A stretch of 64,000 nucleotides of DNA from Hyalella azteca (GCF_000764305.2 NW_025944591.1:62001-126000); one strand, 5' to 3'; positions 1 through 11,270 are shown, counted from the stretch's first letter. A program made the numbers and translations. The notes: generated from the letters alone by a model not told the origin.

Positions 1-300
1 TCAAAACTACTGTACAGATTTGAACGAAACTTTGAATATACTGTATGAACCTTACCTCCCAACGGCTATGTTTAGCTCGTGACAATTTTTTAGATTAGAT
101 ACAAGCCGTATAACTCGCAAACGAAGGCAAAATCGAAAAAAATTGTCACGTGCTAAACATCACCGTTAAGTCTTAATGAATACGTGTACCAAGTTTTATC
201 GAGCTACGTTCATTATTTTTGGAGATATTCCATGCCCATCGAATTTGGGGAGACCGGCCTCGAGTCCGGCCGTAAATTTGTCCGTGACGTGCCTTGGAGA
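1..300. repeat. Partial copy of foldback repeat family G (right arm)
   Basis: This stretch matches the right arm of the complete foldback element at about 5215-6510: the same phrases (AACGAAACTTTG, CCTCCCAACGG, TTGTCACGTGCTAAACATCA, TTTGGAGATATTCC, CCGGCCGTAAATTTGTC) occur in the same order. An inverted pair is visible around 30-165. The copy ends near 295 and runs off the left edge of the window. No coding content. Confidence 0.75.
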
Positions 301-344
301 AGGCAGCATTTTATTAAATTTTGGCATTTAAGCTCGGGGACCTT

Positions 345-515
345 GAACTTTTCGTGACTTGATTCACAAGGGATCCGGCCTTTTGAACCCGATCTTTCCA
401 TAACTGACGATTGATTGAGATAGCTGCTGGACTTATTGCCTGGTCCGTAAATTGCTAGGCATTTTAAGACTGAACATATGCTCCTGCATAGCTTCGTNGG
501 CTCACCCATGCTCAC
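345..515 (-). mobile_element. CR1-like LINE, 3' end fragment
   Basis: On the minus strand this is about 70% similar by eye to 20333-20500, including shared GCTAGGCATTT and TTCGTGACTTG blocks. The better copy translates to the extreme C-terminus of a CR1/Jockey-like non-LTR reverse transcriptase (see 20230-20690). Here only the last ~170 bp is left and the frame is broken. One N lies at 498. It directly abuts the foldback arm at 1-300. Confidence 0.55.
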
Positions 516-1688
516 CTTTTTACGGGACAACAGCCTGCTCACTGCCCCTCCTGTGACCAAAGATGGACTACTGCTCATCTACTACTGGAATGCCCTGTGC
601 TGCAGCAGCCAAGACAGCCCCTGGACCAATACTGCAAAGAGATGAACTGGCCTTTCACACTGACAACCCTACTAAGAGATGATTTTCCAGCTGAGAAACT
701 AGTTACCTTCCTGTCAAAGACGGACATCATCGACAAGCTCTAAAGAACAATACCACAAGCTCTGACCAAAGCACCAGATGCCCAAGAAGGCTGGTGCTAA
801 AAATTCGACGAGAATTCAACGAGAGAGAGCGTGTGGACCGGGCTTAAAACTGAGTGTGTGGACCGGGCTTTATGGCTACCCTAGCGCCGACTAGCAGTCG
901 TACTGGTAGTGGTCGAGCACGTGTGCAGTCCAGGGCAAAAGCTTATCTTCAAACTAAGAAGTTGTAGCAGTGCTTTCCGGCAGTAAACCTGGACTGAGTT
1001 TCAAGAATGTCTTACTGTCCTTGGGTTCACCGTTACTTGGCTGAAAAGAGAAGATTTAGGTAGCCTCGAATTCAGTCCAAGACTGAACTGCAACACCTTG
1101 CGTCGCACCTTGCGTCGCAGAACTGCAACACCATGCAGTGGCCTATGGTCCGTACTCCGTGGACAGTGCTAGTGTGCATACCTAGTGGCAATACAGCGAC
1201 AAGTATATTTCAGAGTATTTCATATGGTGATCTGGCATCTGCTGGAAAAATAGTGAACTTAGGATTGAGGAATTTGCCTTGAGTAGGCTACCTTGGTGGC
1301 GGGCCAAGGTAGAATTGTAGTAGTAGCTAGTAGGGATAGCTAATTGTGGATTTTGCTCATGTAGCTATTTAAGATTGATCCAGCCTGGTTTCTTGATCAG
1401 TTCCACTTTTCCAAAATATATGTTGAGAGCCTAACTGCCTAAGTAGGTATGAAATGAAAAAATTAGGTTTATTATTTTTGGATCCAATGTCATAGGTAGT
1501 ATGTGGCATGTGCGCCTGTTCATTACTTAATAAATATAAGTTATATGTTATGCCTCCTGAGTCCTGATTCCTGAATCCACCTTGTTGAATATATTTAATA
1601 ACAATTTTAATATAGTAATTGTCTAATTGATGATTTGATTATTAATATCATTGAGTTGTCTGTTCTCACGCATGCCTGCGTTTGGTAT
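516..1688. other. Intergenic, nothing recognised
   Basis: No ORF with a recognisable product, RNA gene or TE protein. Short internal duplications are present, for example GTGTGTGGACCGGGCTT-like phrases near 829-870 and CACCTTGCGTCGCA near 1096-1120. Composition is close to the window average. Confidence 0.4.
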
Positions 1689-2885
1689 TTTTTTGGATCC
1701 GAGACAAGACAACAGGCTCTGTCCCGGTTCGCAATAAAAACCGGGACAATTTTCAGCGCTCCGTAGGAATTCCGGGACGATACCGAGACGAGACGAGACA
1801 TCCTGGTTAAAATAGGTAGGTAGCTTAAAATTTCCCGTAATTTATAGCCATTTTAACGAGACAACGAGAAATAACAAGATGAATCAATTATTGATGTGAT
1901 GTGAACTTTAGCTTACCATCATCATTTTTTTCGAAAAATTTACACAAACAAAAAAGTCTTAGAATTCCGTTTAAGATATGTGTACCGAAGTTTGAATTGA
2001 TCCGTGAATAAATAACAGATAAAATTTGGGGCAGACGCTCCCCACAAGTTGGAAGAATATAATAGTTTGATCTTCAAAAAATAACTCTAAATATCCATGT
2101 TTATCCTTTCTAAATAACGTTAAACAAGCGTTTAATAACAATTCAGGTAACTGCGCAATTGTGAAGATTTCCTGGAGGCGTAGCACAAAATTTTACTAAA
2201 GGCAGAGATAATCTAAAACTAGCTTTAGTATTATTAGGAATATCTTATCAGGACTCCACTCCACTGTCTACTAATTGGCCTACTATTCTAAACACTGCGT
2301 CCCTACTCCATAAGGGCTCCATGGCGCCTAAACTTGTTCCGAACGCGTAATGAACTTGACTAGTATTTGTATGGTTCCCATAAGTGCCATCGAAGCCTTA
2401 GTTAAGACTTAAGAGTAACATTTTTGACTCAATACTCAGATATGCATAGATCGACAGGTTTGCGGTGTTTGTCGGACCACTAATTAACTGCCATGTCAGT
2501 TAGTCAGACAAATTTTGCTAAATCTGCAATTTACTCAATTCAACTGGTACCTGTCTATGACCCTATTAGCAATAAAGGGCTAACTTGTCATTCTTCAATT
2601 CATGTTTTCGAAATGATTCGTATCGTAATCGAAAAACTTGTTTTGTCTTAGATAATTAAGACAAATCTCGTCTCGTTATGTCTCGTTTCAAATCTGTCTG
2701 TCTCGTCCCGGTTCATAATCTACCGCGACACAAGTTTTAAAGTCCGGGACAGAAGTTTTGTATCGGTTCATACGTTTATTCTGGGACAAATTTTACCCTC
2801 TGTTCCGTTATTTTTTTCCCAGAATTTTCTCGTCTCGTTTCGTCTGTCCCGGTTCATTTCGAGAGAATTATTTCGAGACGCAGGA
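1689..2885. repeat. Possible inverted-repeat element bounded by GAGACGAGAC motifs
   Basis: Two zones rich in GAGACGAGAC/GTCTCGTCTC and CCGGGACA/TGTCCCGG lie about 0.9-1.0 kb apart in opposite orientation (1690-1800 and 2645-2885). Between them is AT-rich DNA with one minus-strand ORF at 1971-2186 that I do not recognise. This looks like a non-autonomous DNA transposon with subterminal repeats, but I found no clean target-site duplication, so the class and exact ends are unknown. Confidence 0.35.
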
Positions 2886-2889
2886 GTAT

Positions 2890-3158
2890 AATTTAGGGCA
2901 GTGGTTACAGTTCAGTGAGTTCACAGTACCAAAATTGACGCAGAGAGGCGCGGGTTCGTTCCCAGGTGTGTGCGCCAGTTTCTGGTCAGAATTGGCAAGG
3001 AGGCTGGGCAGTTTAGCACAGCGACAGCAGAATTGAAGCAGTGTGTTGCGAGTTCAAGACCGCAAAATGCTGTGAATGTTCTGTGATGTTAAGAATTGGC
3101 AACAGGCCTATGGCACGACCTACTAAATGCTGAAAACGCTATTATTATTATTATGTAA
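2890..3158 (+). mobile_element. tRNA-derived SINE, possibly dimeric
   Basis: The 3' half (about 2985-3158) matches a second copy at 19022-19178. It carries a Pol III B box (GTTCAAGAC, fitting GWTCRANNC), an A-box-like stretch ending in TTTAGCACAGC, and a tail of TTA repeats ending the element. Upstream at about 2895-2975 is a second tRNA-like unit with a near B box (GGGTTCGTTCCC), which is missing from the other copy. The element may therefore be a tRNA dimer truncated to one unit at 19 kb. No acceptor-stem pairing was found, so it is not a functional tRNA gene. Confidence 0.6.
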
Positions 3159-3518
3159 TTCTAATTTTCAGTATCAAAACAACTTAGGGTAAACGCAGTA
3201 TATTCCGACATCGTGGGTAATTCTGACACCTCTCTAATTTTTTTCTTATATTAGGCTTTGTCTTAGTTCCATGCATTCGTTGATGGTTGAAATAGGTAGT
3301 GACGTAATACCTTTGAGCGCCACGGCCAAACTATTGCCAAAACACTAGGTCTGGGCCATCTGGCAGGAAAATGTTGAGATCCAAAGCGAGACTGCACGCC
3401 ACCCTACACTCAGGATTATGTATGTTTTCAGGGAATTTTCCCGTGCATTTTGACTTTTTTCAAGCTATTGCTGCGCACAGTTGGTGCAACTTTTGGCCAT
3501 CCCCGCTTGCGCATGCGC

Positions 3519-3605
3519 AAGCATCGGTGCAGCGCGAGCAAGCGTCGGTGCAGTGCGCGCAAGCGTTGGCGTAGCGCGCACATACATTGGCGTAGTGCGA
3601 ACATA
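3519..3605. repeat. Tandem 21-bp GC-rich repeat
   Basis: About four imperfect 21-bp units of the type GTGCGCGCAAGCGTTGGCGTA. Because 21 is a multiple of three, overlapping short ORFs stay open in several frames; these are an artefact of the repeat and not genes. Confidence 0.6.
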
Positions 3606-4067
3606 TATTTTGTCAAGGGACAAGAGACAGAAAACATATAATACTCAATATGTGTTTAATTATCAATCAATAATTTATGATTTTCCTTCATATGGAAATT
3701 TTGTGAAAGTAAAAATCTGGAAATTTATTTTCGAAGAAATTTTCTACAAATTTCTTATACAAACTGACGAACATAGTTTGTCTACCTTCCGTAGACCATC
3801 CGGACGAGTTCTGTTCTAACCGTTGAGGCAGGAGGTTCTTTGTGCTGAGCTCCCGTGACAGTAGCCGGCTTTGGCCGGCTGCTACGTCATCTTTCTGGAA
3901 CTATCTTCCTCGAACTTTGAAAATGCCGTGCTGTCCCGCTCCGAGGCGTTGAGCCGGCGAATGGTACGACCAGCTATAAAGTGAAGTTTAACTCCTGAAC
4001 ACTATGAATGCTCCCAGCATCTACTAACTGCAAAATTTGTTACAAAGATTTTAAGATGCCTCCATGT

Positions 4068-4504
4068 GTGGTTAGTGCCCCCGGGTTTGTGGTTAGTGCC
4101 CCCAGATGAGTGGTTGGTGTCCCCAGGTGAGTGGTTGGTGTCCCCAGGTAGTGGTTAGTGTCCCCAGGTTGTGGTTAGTGTCCCTAGGTTGTGGTTAGTG
4201 TCCCCACTCCCCAGGTGAGTGACTAGTGTCCCCAGGTGAGTGGTTAGTGTCCCCAGGTAGTGGTTGGTGTCCCCAGATGAGTGGTTAGTGTCCCCAGGTA
4301 GTAGTTAGTGTCCCTAGGTAGTGGTTAGTGTCCCCAGGTAAGTGGTTGGTGTCCCCAGGTAGTGGTTAGTGTCCCCAGGTGAGTGGTTAGTGTCCCCAGG
4401 TAGTGGTTAGTGTCCCCAGGTGAGTGGTTAGTGTCCCCAGGTGAGTGGTTAGTGTCCCCAGGTAGTGGTTAGTGTCCCCAGGTGAGTGGTTGGTGTCCCC
4501 AGGT
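4068..4504. repeat. Minisatellite 1, about 20-21 bp unit
   Basis: Roughly 20 head-to-tail copies of a unit close to GTGGTTAGTGTCCCCAGGT, with or without a GA spacer (unit 19-21 bp), start with more diverged copies near 4068. It lies inside the 4.5-kb insertion in A1 and directly abuts minisatellite 2. The spacing irregularity breaks any reading frame. Confidence 0.9.
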
Positions 4505-4510
4505 TCCAGG

Positions 4511-4690
4511 GCCTGGTGTGGGACTATCTGCCCTGGAGTGGGGCTTTCTGCCCTGGAGTGGGGCTATCTGCCCTGGAGTGGGGCTATCTGCCCTGGAGTG
4601 GGGCTATCTGCCCTGGAGTCAGTGGAGTGGGGCTATCTGCCCTGGAGTGGGGCTTTCTGCCCTGGAGCGGTGCTCTCCGCCCCGGTGTGT
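4511..4690. repeat. Minisatellite 2, 20-bp unit
   Basis: About eight copies of a 20-bp unit CCCTGGAGTGGGGCTATCTG, with TTTCTG variants and one short insertion near 4617-4624. The unit is unrelated in sequence to the array just upstream, so two independent tandem arrays lie side by side. ORFs read through here are repeat shadows. Confidence 0.9.
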
Positions 4691-4691
4691 T

Positions 4692-5214
4692 CTCCACTTA
4701 GGTGGCGCCGTTCTGCAACCCTTCAGCCATTGAGAAATCTTGAGTTTTTTTTTCAAGTCGCTCAATTTTGTACCTGAAAACATCAGTCAAATTCCTTGAA
4801 CTGTTCTGACATGGGGCTGCGTTGAACCAGTCTTCAGAGGCTCCCATAAATTCCAATTAAAGAAGACCGTCCGGACGTGAGGCAATATTCTGTCTGGACG
4901 TGAGGCAAGTGGTGAATAACCAAGTCCTCAGAAATTGGACATGTGAAGTGAACAAATATTAGTGTTAAATGACAGATTTTGCTTGTTCTATATATGCTAT
5001 TAGTGCGCTGATAGGGATATTAGAGATTCTACGGTCAATGAAAGGAGTCAGAAATAATTTCATTATTGTAATTAATGGAAAATAGTTTTGAGTGCAAAAT
5101 CTTTTGTAAATAAAATATGTCTAGACATAACTGTCATCAGAAATTCCCTACATTGTCTTTACATACTTTTTTGCAATGCTGATTCATCGTCATGTGTCAT
5201 GTGATGACGTCTTG
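4692..5214. other. Spacer inside the 4.5-kb insertion, nothing recognised
   Basis: A short direct repeat (GGACGTGAGGCAA near 4872-4907) is the only structure seen. No ORF of note. Confidence 0.4.
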
Positions 5215-6510
5215 TACTAATTTACGGCCGAACTTGCAGCCCGTTTTGCGGCTGGACTCTGTACCTGAAATATCTCCCATAGTACTGAGCGTAGCTCAAT
5301 GAAACTTGGTACACATATTCATTATGGCCTAACAGTGATGTCAAGCACGTGACAATTATTTTTAATATCGCCTTCATTCGTGAGTTATATGACAAAACGT
5401 ACCAAAATTTGCAGTGTACCAGCCATTTCTTCTAAAATACCGGTACTGAACAGATTTTAACAAAACTTTGCATATAGAAACCTAACCTCTCAACGGTGTG
5501 ATATTTAGCTTGTGACAATTTTTTACGTTTTGCCTTCGTTGGCGAGTATTATTCTCTTCTCCCTCATTCGTGATTTAAACAGCAAATTTGTGTTTAAATT
5601 TGCAGTGTACCAGAGATTTCTTCTAAAATACTGAACAGATTTGAACGAAACTTTGCATATGGAAACCTAACCTCCCAACGGTGATGTTTAGCTTGTGAAA
5701 ATTTTTTTGATTTTGCCTTCATTTGCAATTATACGGAGAAACAACCAGAATTTCTCAGGCCGATTTTTGAACTTGCATTGACCAAGAGCCGTATAACTAT
5801 AAATAAAGCTAATAAATATAAGCTAATAATAAATATAATAATAATAATAAATAATAATAAATAAATAATATAATAATAATATAATATTATTATTATAATA
5901 ATAAATAAATAATATAAGCTAATGATAAAGCTAATATATAAGCTAATAAATAACTATAAATAAATAAATATAAATAAACTATAACTATAAATAAACCCGT
6001 ATAACTTGCAAACGAAGGCAAAATTGACAAAATTGTCACAAGCTAAACATCACCATTGAGAAGTTAGGTTTCTATATGCAAAGTTTCGTTCAAATCTGTT
6101 CAGTATTTTAGAAGAAATCTCTGGTACACTGCAAATTTAAACACAATTTTGCTGTTTAAATCACTAATGAGGGAAAAGAGAAAGATACCCGCCAACGAAG
6201 GCAAAACGTAAAAAATTGTCATGAGCTAAACATCACACCGTTGGGAGGTTAGGTTTCTATATGCAAAGTTTCGTTCAAATCTGTTCAGTATTTTAGAAGA
6301 AATCTCTGGTACACCACAAATTTATTTCGGCACGTTTCCTCATAGAACTCACGAGTGAAGGCAATATTAAAAAAAATTGTCACGCACTTGACATTACCAT
6401 TAGACCATAATGAATATGTGAACCAAGTTTCATCAAGCTACGTTCAGTACCTTGGGAGATATTTCAGGTACAGAGTCCGGCCGCGAGACTGGCCGTAAAT
6501 TTGTCTGAGA
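5215..6510. mobile_element. Foldback element, family G (complete)
   Basis: Two arms of ~0.5 kb (about 5215-5770 and 5998-6510) are near-perfect reverse complements: ATTTACGGCC, GTACCTGAAATATCTCCCA, AACTTGGTACACATATTC and CTAACCTCCCAACGG blocks recur inverted in the right arm. Within each arm a ~180-bp phrase (CTGAACAGATTT...GCTTGTGACAATTTTT) is repeated. The loop (about 5790-5995) is low-complexity AATAAT/ATAAAT DNA. No coding capacity, so it is non-autonomous. Another copy is cut by the window start. Confidence 0.85.
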
Positions 6511-6971
6511 CGTATGTGTGAGTCTCTTGAAGCTATTAATATTTTATTAATGTTTGTTGTTAGTCTATATAATTAACCTTCAAAGTTGCAAAAAATGAGA
6601 ACTGATAATTTAAAAAAAAGTGTGGTGCCTGTATTTATGTTTTCAATGGGTTTGCACCGCACAAACCCATTTCTCCAGCCGGGAGGATGTCGGGAACGTA
6701 ACGTATTCCTGACATTGACATTCGGGTTTGTACTATTTGCCAAAGTCAGTCCTTCGTTAGAAGGAGCTAATCTGAAGCCATCTAGATTGTCGCCTTCTAC
6801 TATTCAGTTTTGTAATTAATTTCCAACCGAATTGTGATCTATGGATAATTATTCATAACATTGCCGACTCTTAGAACCTGAGTTAACACGTTAGAAATCT
6901 AGTCAACGTGATGCAGATATTTGTTCGTGACGTGTGTGATAGCGTTGCCGGGCATTCATCTTTAAACAACT

Positions 6972-7803
6972 TTAACACGTTGGCCGCGATTGCTGATTTG
7001 GCCCGAATGCCGTACGGGCGATAGGTTCAAACTTGTATATCTTCAAGATTTATATTACGCATGGAAATTACTATGGAAAGAGATTGATGTCCAGGTTTTC
7101 ATAATCTTGAATAAAATTGAGGGTATTTACATTGTTAGTTCAGTTATATTTACCTTATAGAGATCATTCATCATATATATTGTCTTGAGCTTCTGTTACA
7201 AGCAGCATCTCAGAGAAAGACTAAAATCAGGATGTATATCTCAAATTATCGAGTGGGACAGAGGACAACCCACTTCCATTGAACCAACTAGAACTAAAAC
7301 CAATATGCGCTGCCATGAATGCTACAACATACTCTCAGCAAATGAGGCAAGTGCCGTAGCAAAGGTGAAACTCGAAGGATAAAAAAATACATTGGTGACT
7401 GTGAAGGAAAGTCATACATGTGCGATAATTGTTTTTCAATCAGGTATGAAATATAATGATGTTGGCAACACCCAATTTTGTAGTTTCAGATCACTAAGAA
7501 AATATTTCATTTTCTTTTCATACAAAGATAGATACATATATTGCTTTCATCAATGGACACAAATTTTGTAATTTTTGTATTACTTGCATTTGAAAATAAA
7601 ACTATTTCTCTGAGCAGTAGTTGACTTCAAAGCATTCCCTAACATGCCTATTTAATTGCATCATTGAAATTTTAAATTTGAAAGAGTAATAAGATTTTAG
7701 AAAAATATGTATTTTTCATATGAATGTACCACATGTGTACACATCGCGATTCTGAGAAGTACAGCGTGTACATATATGGCGCACATCGCGGCCAACGTGT
7801 TAA
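6972..7803. mobile_element. Internally deleted piggyBac element (PB1) with TTAA duplication
   Basis: TTAA at 6972-6975 and 7800-7803 flank perfect inverted termini CACGTTGGCCGCGAT / ATCGCGGCCAACGTG. TTAA target duplication is the hallmark of the piggyBac superfamily, and the interior still encodes a fragment of the transposase C-terminal cysteine-rich domain (next entry). At about 0.82 kb it has lost most of the transposase and cannot move by itself. It is nested in the 4.5-kb insertion in A1. Confidence 0.85.
7185..7465 (+). pseudogene. piggyBac transposase C-terminal Cys-rich domain (fragment)
   Basis: The frame at 7185-7382 reads ...TNMRCHECYN, the first Cys-x2-Cys of the piggyBac zinc-binding tail, and then stops. 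A shifted frame at 7405-7450 continues with GKSYMCDNCFSI, the later Cys pair of the same domain. The catalytic DDD domain is missing. A dead remnant, consistent with the flanking TTAA-type ends. Confidence 0.7.
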
Positions 7804-9771
7804 GAGCACGGTGCAGGCTGGCGCACGGTGCACTTTTTTACCAGCATTTTACGGCGCACGGCGCAAATTGATGCAATGATAATAAAAATTCCCGCGCACC
7901 TGGCACATCTTCCTGACCATGGCGGCCGGGCCGGCCCGCCGGGCGGCGCCACCCAGTGAGATCATCGAAAAATGTGTGACAGTTGACCTTGCTCTACCAA
8001 ATAGTAATAAACTGTTTGTGTAGAAAGAATATTATGGTTTGAGACTTTTAAATAAGTCTGTGAATATATTAGGAATCCTTTAAGTATACTTGTACCTATT
8101 TGCTGATTTCAAATCGTAAATAAATTAATAGATGATTAAGTTAAGAAACGGATTTTGACACATAAAAACTAATTCTGACACAACTTGAATTGGACACACA
8201 CAGCTCGTTCCAAACTGCGTGCAAAAATTAAAATTTTCTTAATTAAAAGCTTGATAGCTGTTAATTAAAAGCTTAATTAGGTAGTGTTCAATATTCAATA
8301 GTGTTCTAATTCAAAGCCGTGTCGTATTCCAATACAGCTCACACAGCGATCGGAATTTGAACACAAGGATGTTGGAATTACGTATTAGTAGAGTTTGAAG
8401 CACGGCCGGAATTCGTCACACAACGTGCCGAATTTAGTCACACACCGCATCGGAATATAGGGATTTGGTAGGTTTGCATTCTAAAGGTTTTTAAATAAAT
8501 ATGGCAACAGTTTATGATGTTTCATTGTTGCTGGCACATAGTGCGGTGTTTTGAGAGTCATGTAAAGCAAACAGAACTCGAGTTATGAATTTTATAGTTT
8601 TGCCTTGAATTTTTATAGTTTTTCATTTCTCAATGCGTCCTTAATGTGTTGGAATATACCGCGTTTACCCTATAATCCGACACATTAAGGACGTAGCAAA
8701 AAATGAATTGCTATAAAAAATAACTGTATGCGCTACTTGAGTTCTGTTTGCTTTACGACACTCTCAAAACACCGCACTACACGCCAGCAATGATGAAACG
8801 TCACAAACTGTTGCCATATTTATTTAAAAGCCTTTGGAATGCAAACCTACCAAATCCCTATATTCCGACGCTGTCTGTGACTAAATTTGGCATGTTGTGA
8901 GACTAATTCCGGCCGCAATTCAAACTCTACTAATACATAATTCCGACATCCTTGTGCTTGAATTCCGATTGCTGTGTGAGCTGTATTGGAATATGACATG
9001 GCTTTGAAGTTTGAATTAGAACACTATTGAATATTGAACACTACTTAATTTAGTTAATTAGGCTTTTAATTAAGAGCTACTAAGCTTTTAATTAAGAAAA
9101 TTTTAATTTTTGCACACAGCTCGGAACGAGCTGTGTGTGTCCAATTCAAGTTGTGTCGGAATTAGTTTTTATGTGTCTAAATCCGTTTCTTAATTTAATC
9201 ATCTGTTAATTTATTTACCACTTGAAATCAGCAAATACAAGTATACTTAGAGGATTCCTAATATATTTACAGACTTATTTAAAAGTCTCAAACCATAATA
9301 TTCTTTCTACACAAACAGTTGATCACTATTTGGTAGAGCAAGGTCAACTATCAACTTAACAACTTTGACACATTTTTTGATGATCTTACTGAGTTGCGTG
9401 CACTGTCTCTATTTGGATCTTAACATTTTCCCGCCAGACGGCCCAGACCTAGTGTTTTGGCAATAGTTTGGCGTGCAACAGTATGACGTCACTATTTCAA
9501 CCATCAATGAATGCGTGGAACTAAGACAAAGCTTAAGGGGAGCGTCTCCCTAAAAATTTATCTCAGTAATTTACAGAGGGATCAATCTGAAATTTGGTAC
9601 ACATATAAAGACCACATATACAAAATGATGTATTGGTTTTTTGAATTTCTCATTTTTGTGAGTGTGGGAGCATTTTGTCCGAAATTGTTTGAAATTTTCG
9701 ATTTTACCTCCACTTTCCCCCCCTTTTTGCAACATAAAATCCGAACTATAACGAACTTAGAAAAACCAATA

Positions 9772-10741
9772 CCGTAAAATGGGGTAACTTAGACCGGCGG
9801 GGTAACTTAGACCACTTTTTGTTTTTTTAACAAAAACCCCCACAACTCAAAAACTATTTGACATAGAAAAATTTTGTCAATGGGCATTAAAGGCCTAATA
9901 CTGAGGCTACATAACACAATAGAAAAATTTGAAAAGTTTGCATATCTAATAGGTTAAAAAATTAAAAATGTGACCCACAAAAAAAAAGCTATTATTTAAA
10001 GCCTGTCAGAGTACCCCCTATAATTTTTTTACTTTTTGGTTAAATAACTCCAGGTTTTGATGCATTGTAGTAGAACTCTTCTAGTTACATATGCAAATGA
10101 CAAATTTTAGGAAAGTGTCATTGTTTGCAAATGGGGGGCACTGCCCCCAAATGGGGTAACTTAGACCACCTAATGTCAGCCCTGACGGGGTAACATAGAC
10201 CAGCTTGGAAGTTAATATAAAATTACCATATATAACATATTTTATGTTTGACAGCCTATTTATGTTTTTTCTTTATGTTTCAGACTCTACAGTCTTATAT
10301 ATGGTAATTTTAACTTAATTTCCAAGCCAGTCAATATTACCCAGTCAGGGCTGCCATTAGGTAGTCACATTTCCCTCATTATGGGGCAGCGCCCCCCATT
10401 TGCAAACTATGACACTTTCCTCAAGTTTGTCATTTGCATATGTAACTAGAAGAGTTTTACTACAATGCACCAAAACCTGGAGTTGTTTGGAGTTATTTTA
10501 CCAAAAAATATAATAGATTTTACCACCCGGTCTAAGTTACCCCAAGAGCTGGGGTAACAAAGACCACCACTTTTTTTGAAATTACATAAAGACTATGAGA
10601 GGCAGGAGCCAGCAATTTATGGTGAGTGAAGCTAGAGTATAGACCTGTATTTTGCATGTTTCAATTCAAGTTTAATTTAGCTAGTAAAAAAATGGCATCA
10701 TTTATAAAAATAAAAGTGGTCTAAGTTACCCCATTTTACGG
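9772..10741 (+). mobile_element. Family B palindromic MITE, intact copy B1
   Basis: TA at 9770-9771 and 10742-10743 flank the inverted termini CCGTAAAATGGGGTAACTTA / TAAGTTACCCCATTTTACGG. The whole 970 bp folds on itself: GGGGTAACTTAGACCACC and GGGGTAACATAGACC motifs are mirrored in the right half, and the centre (about 10205-10320) is an inverted TATATATGGTAATTTT pair. No ORF. TA target and TIRs fit a Tc1/mariner-type non-autonomous element. Two other copies are at 24166-25444 and 58442-59212. Confidence 0.85.
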
Positions 10742-11270
10742 TACATCATTTTGTAGATCTTTCATTTGCAAATCGAACGGTATATGTCTCATTGACGTAG
10801 CTTCAAAACTCTAGGAGGAGATAGGTTTGCAAGTCAGAAAAATGTTGTTTTTCAGGAGAGCTGAAAAACTGAAAATTTTTATGAAAATTAAAAAAACTGC
10901 ATTCTAAATAAATCTATATTACAAAAACGCATATATCATTCTCTAGATCTTTTTCTTGCGCATCCAATGGTATAAGTTTCATTGCTGTAGCTTGAAAACT
11001 ATGGGAAGAAATTGTACTTCGAAAAAAGGAAAGAAAAAAATATAATATATTAAATAACAAAATGTATTGAAATTTATCCAGTGCCTGGCTCTGGATCCCC
11101 GGCTTGGTATTTAATTAGCATTAAATACGTCCTCGCCTATTACTCAAATGAAATCGAGGGTATCATCGTGGCCAACGACTCGTTGTTGTCCAGTCGGCAC
11201 TGAATGATAATAAATAAAAGAAAAAAATTATAAGAATAAGAAAAAAAATGGAGAGAAGGAAATTGAGAAA

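Larger units (their letters stand above)
3405..7946. mobile_element. 4.54-kb compound insertion in A1, flanked by 8-bp direct repeat CGCCACCC
   Basis: CGCCACCC occurs at 3397-3404 and again at 7947-7954. Uninterrupted family A sequence reads continuously across a single copy of it, so everything between looks inserted. The 8-bp duplication fits hAT, P or related superfamilies, but the ends (left TACACTCAGG, right a GC-rich run near 7921-7946) show no terminal inverted repeat I can pair. It carries a 21-bp tandem repeat, two adjacent minisatellites, a complete foldback element and a piggyBac relic. No transposase of its own was seen. Confidence 0.55.
3187..8670 (+). mobile_element. Family A MITE copy A1 (split by a 4.5 kb insertion)
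   Basis: The left end (GGGTAAACGCAGTATATTCC, preceded by TA) and the right end (GGAATATACCGCGTTTACCC, followed by TA at 8671-8672) are terminal inverted repeats. Without the insert at 3405-7946 the element is about 0.93 kb, the same size as the two other near-complete copies (A2 at 8673-11785, A3 at 56259-58346) once their own insertions are removed. TA flanks and TIRs suggest a Tc1/mariner-type non-autonomous element. No transposase is present. Copy A2 sits immediately downstream in the opposite orientation. Confidence 0.8.

Noticed and set aside
4068..4690. CRISPR array
   Set aside because: Direct ~20-bp units without unique spacers in an animal genome; this is a minisatellite.
4472..4777. 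Repeat proteins of 71-101 residues (ICPGVGLSALEWG type)
   Set aside because: Three overlapping frames are open only because of the 20-bp repeat; no homology or promoter evidence.
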